Below are positions 17,317-25,301 of a stretch of 64,000 nt of DNA, piece after piece. Source of the DNA: Pseudarthrobacter raffinosi (lineage in GTDB: Bacteria; Actinomycetota; Actinomycetes; Actinomycetales; Micrococcaceae); assembly GCF_023913735.1 (NCBI RefSeq), contig NZ_JAMXBH010000009.1:1-64000 (forward strand), read 5' to 3'. Each line of letters starts with the position of its first letter. The first letter of the stretch is position 1. The position numbers and the translations under genes were made by a program. The notes under the pieces are model-generated. The model did not search any database, had not been told where the DNA came from, and saw only the letters and a program-made list of their open reading frames with translations.

Positions 17317-18405
17317 TCAGGCCGCCGACTCGGCGCTGGTCGGGTGTGCCACTTCGGTGCTGCGCCGGAGTATGACCTGGCCGGTTATCGGGGGCGATCC
17401 GGCATCGTCGGCGGACGGGCCGGCCGCGCTGCTGGCGGCCTGCCGTCCGATCTCCTCCAGGGGAAGGTGCACCGTGGAGAGGGCCGGCCGGAAATCGCGC
17501 AGAGTCTCAATATCGTCGAAACCGGCAACGGCGGCGTCGCGCGGGATCCGCAGTCCCTGGGAGCGCAGCGCGGCAGCGGTCCCGATGGCCATAACATCGT
17601 TGACGGCAAAGATGCAGAGCCGTTTTGTCGCGGTCCCGGGTTGGGACGCTGTGATCCGTGCAGCCAGGGCGAGGCCGGCCTCGAAGCCGCCCGCACGGGT
17701 GAAGTCCGTGCGGATGACGTCCGCGGCAGGCAGGCCGGCGCTGGCGAGGCCGCGCTGGAACCCACGGATCCGGTCGTCGGAGGTGAACAGCCCTTCCGGG
17801 CCGCCGACGATGACGAAGTCTTCTTCCCGCGACGCGGCCAGCTCGGTTGCGAGCTGCGCGGCCAGCTCCTCATTGGGCACACTCACCACGTGGTAGCCGT
17901 CCGCTGTCGCGGCCCCCACAATCCCGTGGCCGATCACGCCCACGTGGCCGCCGTTGCGGCAGTATCGGTCCAGTTCCGCAGCGAGTTCGGTGTTGCCTTC
18001 CAGGTCCTCGGTGCGGGAGGTCCGTGATCCTGCGATCACGATGGAATCGGCGCGGCGTGCGGCGAAGGCAGCCACGGCCTCCTTCTCACTGTCTGGAGCG
18101 CCCTCGGTGGTGGCCAGCAGCACCATCTTGTGCTGTTCCCTCGCGGCATCCTGGACGCCGCGGGCAATGGCTGCGAAGTACGGATCGGCAATGTCATGCA
18201 CGATCAGCCCGATCAGCCCGGAGCTGGACTTGGCCAGCCCCTGCGCCTGGGCGTTGGGAATGTAGCCGAGGGATTCGGCGGCCTGGCGCACCCGGTCCGC
18301 AATATCCTTGCCGGGTATCCGGGCGGAGCCGTTCAGCACGCGGGAGGCGGTGGCCGGCGAAACGCCCGCCAGCCGGGCCACCTCGGTGAGGGTACTTGCA
18401 GCCAC
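17317..18405 (-). CDS. LacI-family transcriptional regulator
   Basis: 362-residue repressor. Residues 4-52 are the LacI helix-turn-helix and hinge (TLTEVARLAGVSPATASRVL, then hinge helix NAQAQGLAKSSS). The rest is a periplasmic-binding-protein-like sugar sensor (LIGLIVHDIADPYFAAIARG; AVAGFDDIETLRDFRPALST near the end). The start codon is GTG (18403-18405) with GGGAGAA upstream. It is divergent from a three-gene catabolic operon, and two palindromes of LacI type (18476-18493 and 18525-18542) lie between them, so it most likely represses that operon and possibly itself. The inducer is unknown. The Ala-rich C-terminus is unremarkable. Confidence 0.93.
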   Translation of the reverse strand: MAASTLTEVARLAGVSPATASRVLNGSARIPGKDIADRVRQAAESLGYIPNAQAQGLAKSSSGLIGLIVHDIADPYFAAIARGVQDAAREQHKMVLLATTEGAPDSEKEAVAAFAARRADSIVIAGSRTSRTEDLEGNTELAAELDRYCRNGGHVGVIGHGIVGAATADGYHVVSVPNEELAAQLATELAASREEDFVIVGGPEGLFTSDDRIRGFQRGLASAGLPAADVIRTDFTRAGGFEAGLALAARITASQPGTATKRLCIFAVNDVMAIGTAAALRSQGLRIPRDAAVAGFDDIETLRDFRPALSTVHLPLEEIGRQAASSAAGPSADDAGSPPITGQVILRRSTEVAHPTSAESAA

Positions 18406-18475
18406 AACTTCTCCCGTTCGTACAGACTTTCAGCGCCGTTAGCGCCGCTTTCAGTATGGCAGTTTGAGGATACTT

Positions 18476-18493
18476 TGGGAAAGCGCTTGCCAA
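18476..18493. promoter_or_regulatory. LacI-type operator 1, overlapping a putative -35
   Basis: TGGGAAAGCGCTTGCCAA, a palindrome with the central CG dyad typical of LacI-family operators (AAGCGCTT core). It overlaps TTGCCA (18488-18493), a possible -35 that is 17 bases from CATGAT (18511-18516), a possible -10 for the downstream dehydrogenase gene. The promoter assignment is inference. Confidence 0.75.
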
Positions 18494-18524
18494 CCCGAAC
18501 GCGAGCGGTGCATGATGGACGCAC

Positions 18525-18542
18525 TGGGAATGCGCTTTCCCA
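18525..18542. promoter_or_regulatory. LacI-type operator 2
   Basis: TGGGAATGCGCTTTCCCA, near-perfect palindrome sharing TGGGAA-GCGCTT with operator 1, centred 49 bases downstream of it. It would lie at or just after the transcription start of the catabolic operon, a position suited to repression. Confidence 0.75.
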
Positions 18543-18583
18543 ATATCCCTTGAGTAACACTGCTCACTCACCGTGGAGGACAC

Positions 18584-19753
18584 ATGGGCTTCGAAACGAA
18601 GACAATCCGCATCGCCATGAACGGCATTACCGGCCGCATGGGATACCGCCAGCACCTGCTGCGCTCCATTCTTCCCATCCGTGACGCGGGGGGCTTCACG
18701 CTGGAGGACGGCACCAGAGTCCAGGTCGAACCCATCCTGGTGGGCCGCAATGAAGCCAAGATCCGCGAACTGGCCGAACTGCACAAGGTGGCCGAGTGGA
18801 CCACGGACCTTGATTCCGTGATCAATGACCCCACCGTGGACATCATCTTCGACGCCTCCATGACCAGCCTCCGCGCTGCCACGCTCAAGAAGGCAATGCT
18901 GGCCGGCAAGCACATCTTCACCGAGAAGCCCACGGCCGAGTCCCTCGAAGAGGCCATCGAGTTGGCCCGCATCGGCAAAGAAGCCGGCGTCACCGCCGGT
19001 GTTGTGCACGACAAGCTGTACCTGCCCGGCCTGGTCAAGCTCCGCCGCCTCGTGGACGAAGGCTTCTTCGGCCGCATCCTGTCCATCCGCGGCGAATTCG
19101 GCTACTGGGTCTTCGAAGGCGACGTCCAGGCAGCACAGCGACCGTCCTGGAACTACCGCAAAGAAGACGGCGGCGGCATGACCACGGACATGTTCTGCCA
19201 TTGGAACTACGTCCTCGAAGGCATTATCGGCAAGGTCAAGAGCGTCAACGCCAAGACCGCCACCCACATCCCGGCCCGCTGGGACGAGGCAGGCAAGGAG
19301 TACAAAGCCACGGCGGACGACGCCTCCTACGGCATCTTCGAACTCGAAACGCCGGCGGGCGAGCCGGTCATCGGCCAGATCAACTCCTCTTGGGCTGTCC
19401 GCGTCTACCGCGACGAGCTTGTGGAATTCCAGATCGACGGCACGCACGGTTCGGCCGTTGCCGGACTCAACAAGTGCGTAGCCCAGCAGCGTGCCCACAC
19501 CCCCAAGCCCGTCTGGAACCCGGACCTGCCCGTCACGGAATCCTTCCGCAGCCAGTGGCAGGAAGTCCCTGCCAACGCCGAGCTGGATAACGGCTTCAAG
19601 CTGCAGTGGGAAGAGTTCCTGCGCGACGTGGTGGCCGGCCGCGAGCACCGCTTCGGCCTGTTGTCCGCCGCCCGCGGCGTCCAGCTCGCCGAGCTTGGCC
19701 TGCAGTCCAACGACGAACGCCGCACCATCGACATCCCGGAGATCACGCTCTGA
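18584..19753 (+). CDS. Gfo/Idh/MocA-family dehydrogenase
   Basis: 389-residue NAD(P)-dependent sugar or cyclitol dehydrogenase. The N-terminal Rossmann fold is atypical: the nucleotide loop reads MNGITGRMGYRQH instead of GxGxxG. The EKP motif with the catalytic lysine is HIFTEKPTAES at about 110-120, and the C-terminal alpha/beta substrate domain contains VVHDKLYLPGLVKLRRLVDEG and GGGMTTDMFCHWNYV. ATG 18584 follows GGAGGAC (18573-18579). Its TGA overlaps the ATG of the DUF993 gene, so translation is coupled. First gene of a LacI-controlled operon; the substrate is unknown, with a keto-sugar or inositol-like compound plausible. Confidence 0.9.
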   Translation: MGFETKTIRIAMNGITGRMGYRQHLLRSILPIRDAGGFTLEDGTRVQVEPILVGRNEAKIRELAELHKVAEWTTDLDSVINDPTVDIIFDASMTSLRAATLKKAMLAGKHIFTEKPTAESLEEAIELARIGKEAGVTAGVVHDKLYLPGLVKLRRLVDEGFFGRILSIRGEFGYWVFEGDVQAAQRPSWNYRKEDGGGMTTDMFCHWNYVLEGIIGKVKSVNAKTATHIPARWDEAGKEYKATADDASYGIFELETPAGEPVIGQINSSWAVRVYRDELVEFQIDGTHGSAVAGLNKCVAQQRAHTPKPVWNPDLPVTESFRSQWQEVPANAELDNGFKLQWEEFLRDVVAGREHRFGLLSAARGVQLAELGLQSNDERRTIDIPEITL

Positions 19754-20967
19754 TGACTTCCCTGATTCTTCCCACCCACGGCGGCGGCACCCGCGAGTAC
19801 CGCCTCCAGGGCGGCGTGTCGTGGGCCCGCCCCACCGTCCCGCTCACGTCGCGGCGTGCCTACGCCGCCGCGCACGTCATTCCCGAGGTCCTGGCGGACA
19901 ACACGCCAGGTGCCCCGGCCAGCCTCGACTGGGACGCCACCCTGGCGTACCGGCACGAACTCTGGTCCTACGGCCTCGGTGTCGCCGATGCGATGGACAC
20001 CGCCCAGCGCGGCATGGGCCTGGACTGGGCCGCAACCCAGCAGCTCATCAAGCGCACCGGTGTGGAGGCCGCTTCGGTGGTCGCTGCCGGTGGCCCCGCT
20101 ACCGCCGGGAAGACTGTGCGCGATCTCGTCTCGTGCGGCGCCGGCACCGACCAGCTGGACCTCGCGGCACTGCCCACCGGCAACGCAGGACTCGCCGCTG
20201 TCCTGGACGCCTACCGCGAGCAGATCGCCGTCGTCAGTGAAGCCGGACCCAAGATCATCCTGATGGCTTCCCGGGCGCTGGCCCGCGTGGCCAACGGTCC
20301 GGACGACTACCTGCACGTCTACTCCACGTTGCTGCAGGAAGTGGACCAGCCCGTCATCCTGCACTGGCTCGGAACCATGTTCGATCCCGCGCTGGCCGGC
20401 TACTGGGGTTCGGACGACGTCGCTGCCGCGACCGAGACCTTTCTGTCCCTTGTCCGCCAGCACGCGGACAAGGTGGACGGCGTGAAGGTATCGCTGCTGG
20501 ATGCTTCGCACGAGGTTGCCCTGCGCGCTGCCCTGCCGGAAGGGGTCTGCCTCTACACCGGCGACGACTTCAACTACCCGGAACTGATCGACGGCGACGG
20601 CAGCCACCACTCGGACGCGCTGCTGGGCATCTTCGCTGCGATCTACCCTGCCGCATCGGTTGCGCTGCAGAAGTACGACGCCGGCAAGGCTGAGGAAGCG
20701 CGCGCCATCCTGGACTCCACCCGCGAGCTCGGCAAGCACATCTTCAGCGCCCCCACGTTCTACTACAAGACCGGGATCGCCTTCATGTCATGGCTCAACG
20801 GCAGGCAGCCCGGCTTCCAGATGGTGGGCGGCCTGCACTCCGGCCGCTCCGTCTGCCACCTGGCCAAGACCTTCGAACTTGCCGACCAGGCAGGGCTGCT
20901 GAAGGACCCGGCGCTCGCCGCGTTCCGGATGTCCGACTACCTGCGCATCAACGGAGTGGGAGTATGA
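19753..20967 (+). CDS. DUF993 protein (dihydrodipicolinate synthase-like)
   Basis: 404-residue protein of the DUF993 family, often labelled dihydrodipicolinate synthase family, suggesting a Schiff-base aldolase or lyase on a TIM barrel. No experimentally settled activity is known to me. Visible blocks are GVSWARPTVPLTSRRAYAAA near the start, YRHELWSYGLGVADAMDTAQ, HWLGTMFDPALAGYWG and GVKVSLLDASHEVALR, whose lysine is a candidate Schiff-base residue (inference). The ATG at 19753 overlaps the previous stop, and its own TGA overlaps the next ATG, so all three genes are translationally coupled and probably act in one pathway, with carbon-carbon cleavage as a likely role. Confidence 0.87.
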   Translation: MTSLILPTHGGGTREYRLQGGVSWARPTVPLTSRRAYAAAHVIPEVLADNTPGAPASLDWDATLAYRHELWSYGLGVADAMDTAQRGMGLDWAATQQLIKRTGVEAASVVAAGGPATAGKTVRDLVSCGAGTDQLDLAALPTGNAGLAAVLDAYREQIAVVSEAGPKIILMASRALARVANGPDDYLHVYSTLLQEVDQPVILHWLGTMFDPALAGYWGSDDVAAATETFLSLVRQHADKVDGVKVSLLDASHEVALRAALPEGVCLYTGDDFNYPELIDGDGSHHSDALLGIFAAIYPAASVALQKYDAGKAEEARAILDSTRELGKHIFSAPTFYYKTGIAFMSWLNGRQPGFQMVGGLHSGRSVCHLAKTFELADQAGLLKDPALAAFRMSDYLRINGVGV

Positions 20968-21821
20968 CATCCAATTCAGAACCGTCCCCTTTTTCACGGC
21001 TTTCCCTGAACAGCGCCACCACCAAGAAGCTGACGCTTGCCGAAGTTGTTGGTGGCTGTGTACGCGCCGGAATCCCCGCGATCGCCCCGTGGCGCGACCG
21101 GGTTGAAGAAGCGGGGCTGGACAAGGCCGCGAAGCTGATCAAGGACGCGGGCCTCCGGGTGTCCTCCCTGTGCCGCGGCGGCTTCCTGACAGCGCCCGAC
21201 GCTGAGGGCCAGGCCGCCGCCCTGGCGGACAACCGCGCGGCCGTCCTCGAAGCCGCTGCGCTGGACACCAGGGAACTCTTCATGGTGGTCGGCGGCCTGG
21301 CGCCGGGGGAGAAGGACGTGGTGGCAGCCCGCCAGCGCGTTGCCGACCGCCTCGCCGATCTTGTCCCGTTCGCCACCGAGAACGGCATCCGGCTGGTGCT
21401 CGAACCCCTGCACCCCATGTACGCAGCGGACCGCGCCGTCATTTCGACCCTGGGCCAGGCCCTGGATCTTGCAGCCCCGTTTAATGCTCAGGCGGTGGGC
21501 GTCGCCGTCGACACCTTCCACGTCTGGTGGGACCCGGACCTGAAGGCCCAGATTGTACGTGCTGGCAGGGACGGGCGCATCGCCTCCTACCAGGTGTGTG
21601 ACTTCAACATGCCCATAGCGGCCGATCCACTGCTGTCCCGCGGATTTATGGGCGACGGCGTCATCGACTTCGCCACCATCGGCACCTGGGTCAGGGACGC
21701 CGGGTACACCGGGGACATCGAAGTTGAAATCTTCAACCAGGAGATCTGGGACGCCGACGGAGATGCTGTCATGGAGACCGTCAAGGCCCGCTACGCGGAA
21801 CTCGTCCTGCCCTACGTCTGA
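20964..21821 (+). CDS. Sugar phosphate isomerase/epimerase (xylose isomerase-like TIM barrel)
   Basis: 285-residue TIM-barrel protein of the AP-endonuclease-2 / IolE-IolI group. Metal-binding residues sit in LVLEPLHPMYA (Glu, about 142), GVAVDTFHVWWDP (Asp and His, about 175-185), YQVCDFNMP and DIEVEIFNQEIW (Glu near 255). These enzymes isomerise, epimerise or dehydrate keto-sugars and inosose. The ATG overlaps the TGA of the DUF993 gene by four bases. Last gene of the LacI-controlled operon, ended by a very strong hairpin. Substrate unknown. Confidence 0.88.
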   Translation: MTSNSEPSPFSRLSLNSATTKKLTLAEVVGGCVRAGIPAIAPWRDRVEEAGLDKAAKLIKDAGLRVSSLCRGGFLTAPDAEGQAAALADNRAAVLEAAALDTRELFMVVGGLAPGEKDVVAARQRVADRLADLVPFATENGIRLVLEPLHPMYAADRAVISTLGQALDLAAPFNAQAVGVAVDTFHVWWDPDLKAQIVRAGRDGRIASYQVCDFNMPIAADPLLSRGFMGDGVIDFATIGTWVRDAGYTGDIEVEIFNQEIWDADGDAVMETVKARYAELVLPYV

Positions 21822-21852
21822 TTCACACCGCAGGTTCGTAACACTCACACAA

Positions 21853-21892
21853 CGAAGAACACCCCCGGTCCGAAGACCGGGGGTGTTCTTCG
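21853..21892 (+). terminator. Strong terminator of the LacI-controlled operon
   Basis: 18-bp perfect stem (CGAAGAACACCCCCGGTC, 21853-21870, with its complement 21875-21892) and a CGAA tetraloop, 31 bases after the isomerase stop. No T-tract, but the stem is very stable. It also faces the tRNA-Arg gene on the opposite strand and could act both ways. Confidence 0.88.
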
Positions 21893-21935
21893 CTGACCGG
21901 CCCATCCGTAGCGGAGGTGCTGGTTCAACAACTTG

Positions 21936-22008
21936 TGCCCCAGGAGGGAATCGAACCCCCGACCGGCGGATTAGAAGGCCGCTGCTCTATCCCCTGAGCT
22001 ACTGGGGC
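21936..22008 (-). tRNA. tRNA-Arg (anticodon TCT)
   Basis: Minus-strand reading: acceptor GCCCCAG pairs with CTGGGGC, positions 8-9 TA, D arm GCTC/GAGC, anticodon arm GCGGC-CTTCTAA-TCCGC (one non-canonical pair region), T loop GGTTCGATTCC, discriminator A. CCA is not encoded. Decodes AGA/AGG. Confidence 0.96.
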
Positions 22009-22222
22009 ACGTGGCGCCACGACGATAGATCCGGCGCATCAAAAGTCTACATTGCCCCGACGCGCAGCAGCGTCAGCGTCGCGCACTGCCGGTACTCCTC
22101 CTCAACAGGGCGGTTGCAGGCAGGGTTGTGCACATACGCGAAGTTGTCCCTCGCGGTCCGGTGCCGTCCGCGCGAAGCTGGTTCTGCCGCTAAGGCGCTA
22201 CCTTTCGAGACAGGACAAGACG

Positions 22223-22804
22223 ATGACTGACTACCAAACATTCCGGGGCTTCGTTGCCACGGATATCAAGACCTCCACGACTCCGGGCGGCGTTGGCACC
22301 GCCTCGTTCCGCCTCGGTTCAACGGCGCGGCGTTTTGACCGGGCCACCAGCACCTGGGTGGATAGCCACACCAACTGGTTCAACGTCCAGGGCTACCGTC
22401 AGCTTGCCGGAAACATGGCCTGCAGCATCAAGAAGGGCCAGTGCGTCATCGTCGTTGGCCGGCTCAAGCTGCGCAGCTGGGAGAAAGACGGCCGGGTCTA
22501 CCATTCGGCCGAAATCGATGCGGATTCCGTGGGTCACGACCTCAAGCGCGGTTCGGCCAACTACATCCGTACCAGCGACACCGGACTGCACCTCGTCTCA
22601 GACAACGGCGCGGCAGGGCAGGAGGCGTCAGCGGAGGGCAGCGGCGTCGGCCCCGCTGATCCTGACGAGGACGGCGGAGACCCGGAAGAAGGGGAGCACA
22701 CGGACGACGACGCTGCAGCGTTGGGAGTCTTCCACGAGGATGCAGACGGCAACCGCATTCCGGTGGATGCTGAAACAGGCGAGCTCGCCGGAGCCACCGT
22801 CTGA
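22223..22804 (+). CDS. ssb: Single-stranded DNA-binding protein, paralogue type
   Basis: 193 residues. An OB-fold of SSB type covers residues about 1-110 (FRGFVATDIKTSTTPGGVGT, then WFNVQGYRQLAGNMACSIKK and GQCVIVVGRLKLRSWEKDG). The C-terminal 80 residues are acidic and low in complexity (DPDEDGGDPEEGEHTDDDAA) but end in GELAGATV, without the DDDxPF tip that canonical SSB uses to recruit partners. It is also outside the usual rpsF-ssb-rpsR locus, so it is likely a second SSB, comparable to SsbB proteins linked to competence or sporulation in other groups. Start ATG 22223 with AGGACAAG upstream. Confidence 0.88.
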   Translation: MTDYQTFRGFVATDIKTSTTPGGVGTASFRLGSTARRFDRATSTWVDSHTNWFNVQGYRQLAGNMACSIKKGQCVIVVGRLKLRSWEKDGRVYHSAEIDADSVGHDLKRGSANYIRTSDTGLHLVSDNGAAGQEASAEGSGVGPADPDEDGGDPEEGEHTDDDAAALGVFHEDADGNRIPVDAETGELAGATV

Positions 22805-22912
22805 AAGTGCTGGCGTTGGATACCGCACGGGACGCGGGCGGGCCCGGGGCCGGCAGTCCGCCCGCGCCGGGACCGTTCCGTCCCAGGCGTGGCCGCGTGG
22901 CAGAATGGCGGC

Positions 22913-23470
22913 ATGAATCGCGCGACGGACAACCGGCAGGCAACCCCAATCACCAGCCGGGCCACCCGTTCCCGGCGGTTTGGGGCACGTGCGGGTCGGG
23001 CGCCTGCGGCGCTCGCCGGAAGCCTCCTGATGGTTCTTGCGCTTGCAGCCTGCACTGGCAGCTCCCCAACGGCGGCAGGCACGGGCGCTGCCACGCCCGG
23101 CGAAATGGCACCCCCCTCGGGGCTGGCAACCACGGGCTCCACCCAGCCGGCCGCCACGTCCCCGGCGGAGGATCCGGACACCGTGGCGATGAAACAGACT
23201 GTGACGGATGCGCTGGGGAAGCTGGCGGCGGGGACACCAAAGCCAGCCACAGCCCAGGTGACAGATGCCCTGACCGGCGCCGGGATTTCCCCGCCGGCGC
23301 TCGAAGTGTCGGCGAGCCGGACGCCTACCGGGCTGGAAGCTGATGCCATTGAGGTCGCTGTGTTGCAGGGCACGGACTGCGTGGTGGGACAGGTCCGTGA
23401 CGGCAAGGTCACCGTTATCATTCTGCCTGTCTTGGCCAGCGGCAAGTGTTTCGTGGGAGCGGCTGCCTGA
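22913..23470 (+). CDS. Hypothetical lipoprotein
   Basis: 185 residues. After a basic leader there is a hydrophobic run (AALAGSLLMVLALAAC) ending in a lipobox LAAC, so the product should be a membrane-anchored lipoprotein. A Ser/Thr/Pro-rich linker to about residue 85 precedes a small conserved domain (KQTVTDALGKLAAG to VLASGKCFVGAA) with two cysteines that could pair. The domain resembles one seen across Micrococcaceae (possibly the DUF6993 group, from memory). ATG 22913 chosen; an upstream in-frame start adds eight residues. Function unknown; it precedes ettA by 46 bases. Confidence 0.75.
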   Translation: MNRATDNRQATPITSRATRSRRFGARAGRAPAALAGSLLMVLALAACTGSSPTAAGTGAATPGEMAPPSGLATTGSTQPAATSPAEDPDTVAMKQTVTDALGKLAAGTPKPATAQVTDALTGAGISPPALEVSASRTPTGLEADAIEVAVLQGTDCVVGQVRDGKVTVIILPVLASGKCFVGAAA

Positions 23471-23516
23471 CGCCTCGAATGTGAGTTAAGCCCGCCAACC
23501 CACTAGATTTGGAACC

Positions 23517-25199
23517 ATGGCGGAATTTATCTACACAATGACCAATGCCCGCAAGGCAGTTGGCGAAAAACTCATTCTTGACAACGTAAGCATGTCGTTC
23601 TTCCCGGGCGCCAAAATCGGTGTTGTAGGCCCGAACGGTGCCGGTAAGTCCACCATCCTGAAGATCATGGCCGGACTGGACATTCCCTCCAACGGTGAGG
23701 CCCGGCTCAGCCCCGGTTACACCGTGGGGATCCTGTTGCAGGAACCGCCACTGAACGAGGAAAAGACTGTCCTGGGCAACGTCCAGGAAGGCGTTGGCGA
23801 GATCTACGGCAAGATCCAGCGCTTCAACGAGATCTCCGAGGAAATGGCCAGCCCCGACGCTGACTTCGACGTCCTGCTTGAAGAAATGGGTCAGCTGCAG
23901 GAAGCCATTGACGCTGCTGAGGCCTGGGATCTCGACTCCCAGCTTGAGCAGGCCATGGACGCCCTCCGCTGCCCGCCCGCGGACGCCGACGTGACGCTGC
24001 TCTCCGGCGGTGAGCGCCGCCGCGTGGCCCTCTGCAAGCTCCTGCTGCAGAAGCCCGACCTCCTGCTCCTGGACGAGCCCACCAACCACCTCGACGCCGA
24101 GAGCGTGCTGTGGCTGGAACAGCACCTCTCCAGCTACGCCGGCGCAGTCCTTGCCGTCACCCACGACCGGTACTTCCTTGACCACGTCGCGGAATGGATC
24201 GCCGAGGTTGACCGCGGCCACCTGTACCCCTACGAAGGCAACTACTCCACGTACCTGGAGAAGAAGCGTGCCCGCCTGGAAGTCCAGGGCAAAAAGGACG
24301 CCAAGCAGGCCAAGCGCCTCACCGAGGAACTCGAGTGGGTACGCTCCAACGCCAAAGGCCGCCAGACCAAGTCCAAGGCCCGTCTGGCCCGCTACGAGGA
24401 GATGGCTGCCGAGGCTGACCGCACCCGCAAGCTTGACTTCGAAGAGATCCAGATCCCGCCGGGCCCGCGCCTGGGCGGGCTGGTCCTGGAAGCCAGGAAC
24501 CTGCAGAAGGGCTTCGACGACCGCACCCTGATCGACGGACTGTCCTTCACGCTTCCCCGCAACGGCATCGTCGGCGTCATCGGCCCCAACGGCGTGGGCA
24601 AGTCCACGCTGTTCAAAACCATCATTGGCCTGGAGCCGCTCGACGGCGGTGAGCTGAAGATCGGCGATTCTGTCAAGATCTCCTACGCGGACCAGAGCCG
24701 CGGCGGCATCGACCCGAACAAGACCCTGTGGGAAGTTGTTTCGGACGGCCTCGATTACATCCAGGTGGGCCAGGTCGAAATGCCGTCCCGCGCCTACGTT
24801 GCCGCTTTCGGCTTCAAGGGTCCGGACCAGCAGAAGAAGGCCGGGGTGCTCTCCGGTGGTGAGCGCAACCGCCTCAACCTTGCACTGACGCTCAAACAGG
24901 GCGGTAACCTGCTGCTCCTTGACGAACCCACTAACGACCTCGACGTCGAAACGCTCAGCAGCCTTGAAAACGCGCTGCTGGAGTTCCCCGGCTGCGCCGT
25001 GGTGGTATCGCACGACCGCTGGTTCCTGGACCGGGTGGCCACACACATCCTGGCCTACGAAGGCGACGAGGAAAACCCCGCCAAGTGGTACTGGTTCGAG
25101 GGCAACTTCGAATCCTACGAGGAGAACAAGGTAGAGCGGCTCGGACCCGATGCGGCCAAGCCGCACCGCGTGACGCACCGCCGCCTCACCCGCGACTGA
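23517..25199 (+). CDS. ettA: ABC-F protein, energy-dependent translational throttle EttA
   Basis: 560-residue soluble ABC-F ATPase with two nucleotide-binding domains and no membrane segments. EttA binds the ribosomal E site and gates the first elongation step according to the ATP/ADP ratio. Walker A motifs are GPNGAGKST (about 40-48) and GPNGVGKST (about 360-368); signature motifs LSGGERRRVALCKL and LSGGERNRLNLALT; Walker B LLLLDEPTNHLD and LLLLDEPTNDLD. The interdomain linker (LEKKRARLEVQGKKDAKQAK) and the arm insert in domain 1 match EttA rather than antibiotic-resistance ABC-F proteins. ATG 23517. A terminator follows. Confidence 0.96.
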   Translation: MAEFIYTMTNARKAVGEKLILDNVSMSFFPGAKIGVVGPNGAGKSTILKIMAGLDIPSNGEARLSPGYTVGILLQEPPLNEEKTVLGNVQEGVGEIYGKIQRFNEISEEMASPDADFDVLLEEMGQLQEAIDAAEAWDLDSQLEQAMDALRCPPADADVTLLSGGERRRVALCKLLLQKPDLLLLDEPTNHLDAESVLWLEQHLSSYAGAVLAVTHDRYFLDHVAEWIAEVDRGHLYPYEGNYSTYLEKKRARLEVQGKKDAKQAKRLTEELEWVRSNAKGRQTKSKARLARYEEMAAEADRTRKLDFEEIQIPPGPRLGGLVLEARNLQKGFDDRTLIDGLSFTLPRNGIVGVIGPNGVGKSTLFKTIIGLEPLDGGELKIGDSVKISYADQSRGGIDPNKTLWEVVSDGLDYIQVGQVEMPSRAYVAAFGFKGPDQQKKAGVLSGGERNRLNLALTLKQGGNLLLLDEPTNDLDVETLSSLENALLEFPGCAVVVSHDRWFLDRVATHILAYEGDEENPAKWYWFEGNFESYEENKVERLGPDAAKPHRVTHRRLTRD

Positions 25200-25207
25200 T
25201 CGCAAAG

Positions 25208-25238
25208 AAGGCCGGCACCCCGTCAGGGTGTCGGCCTT
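25208..25238 (+). terminator. Terminator between ettA and tesB
   Basis: 13-bp stem, AAGGCCGGCACCC (25208-25220) with GGGTGTCGGCCTT (25226-25238), one G-U pair and a CGTCA loop, followed by TTCTGCTG. Lies between convergent genes. Confidence 0.8.
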
Positions 25239-25301
25239 TCTGCTGCCTGCCGGGAGCCAGTCAGCCCGCTCTGCCAGCGGGCTCAGTCAGCCCGCTCAGC
25301 C

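Noticed and set aside
22052..22222. Upstream extension of the ssb frame
   Set aside because: The OB-fold begins right at the ATG 22223, which has a purine-rich box; the upstream residues are unlike SSB.
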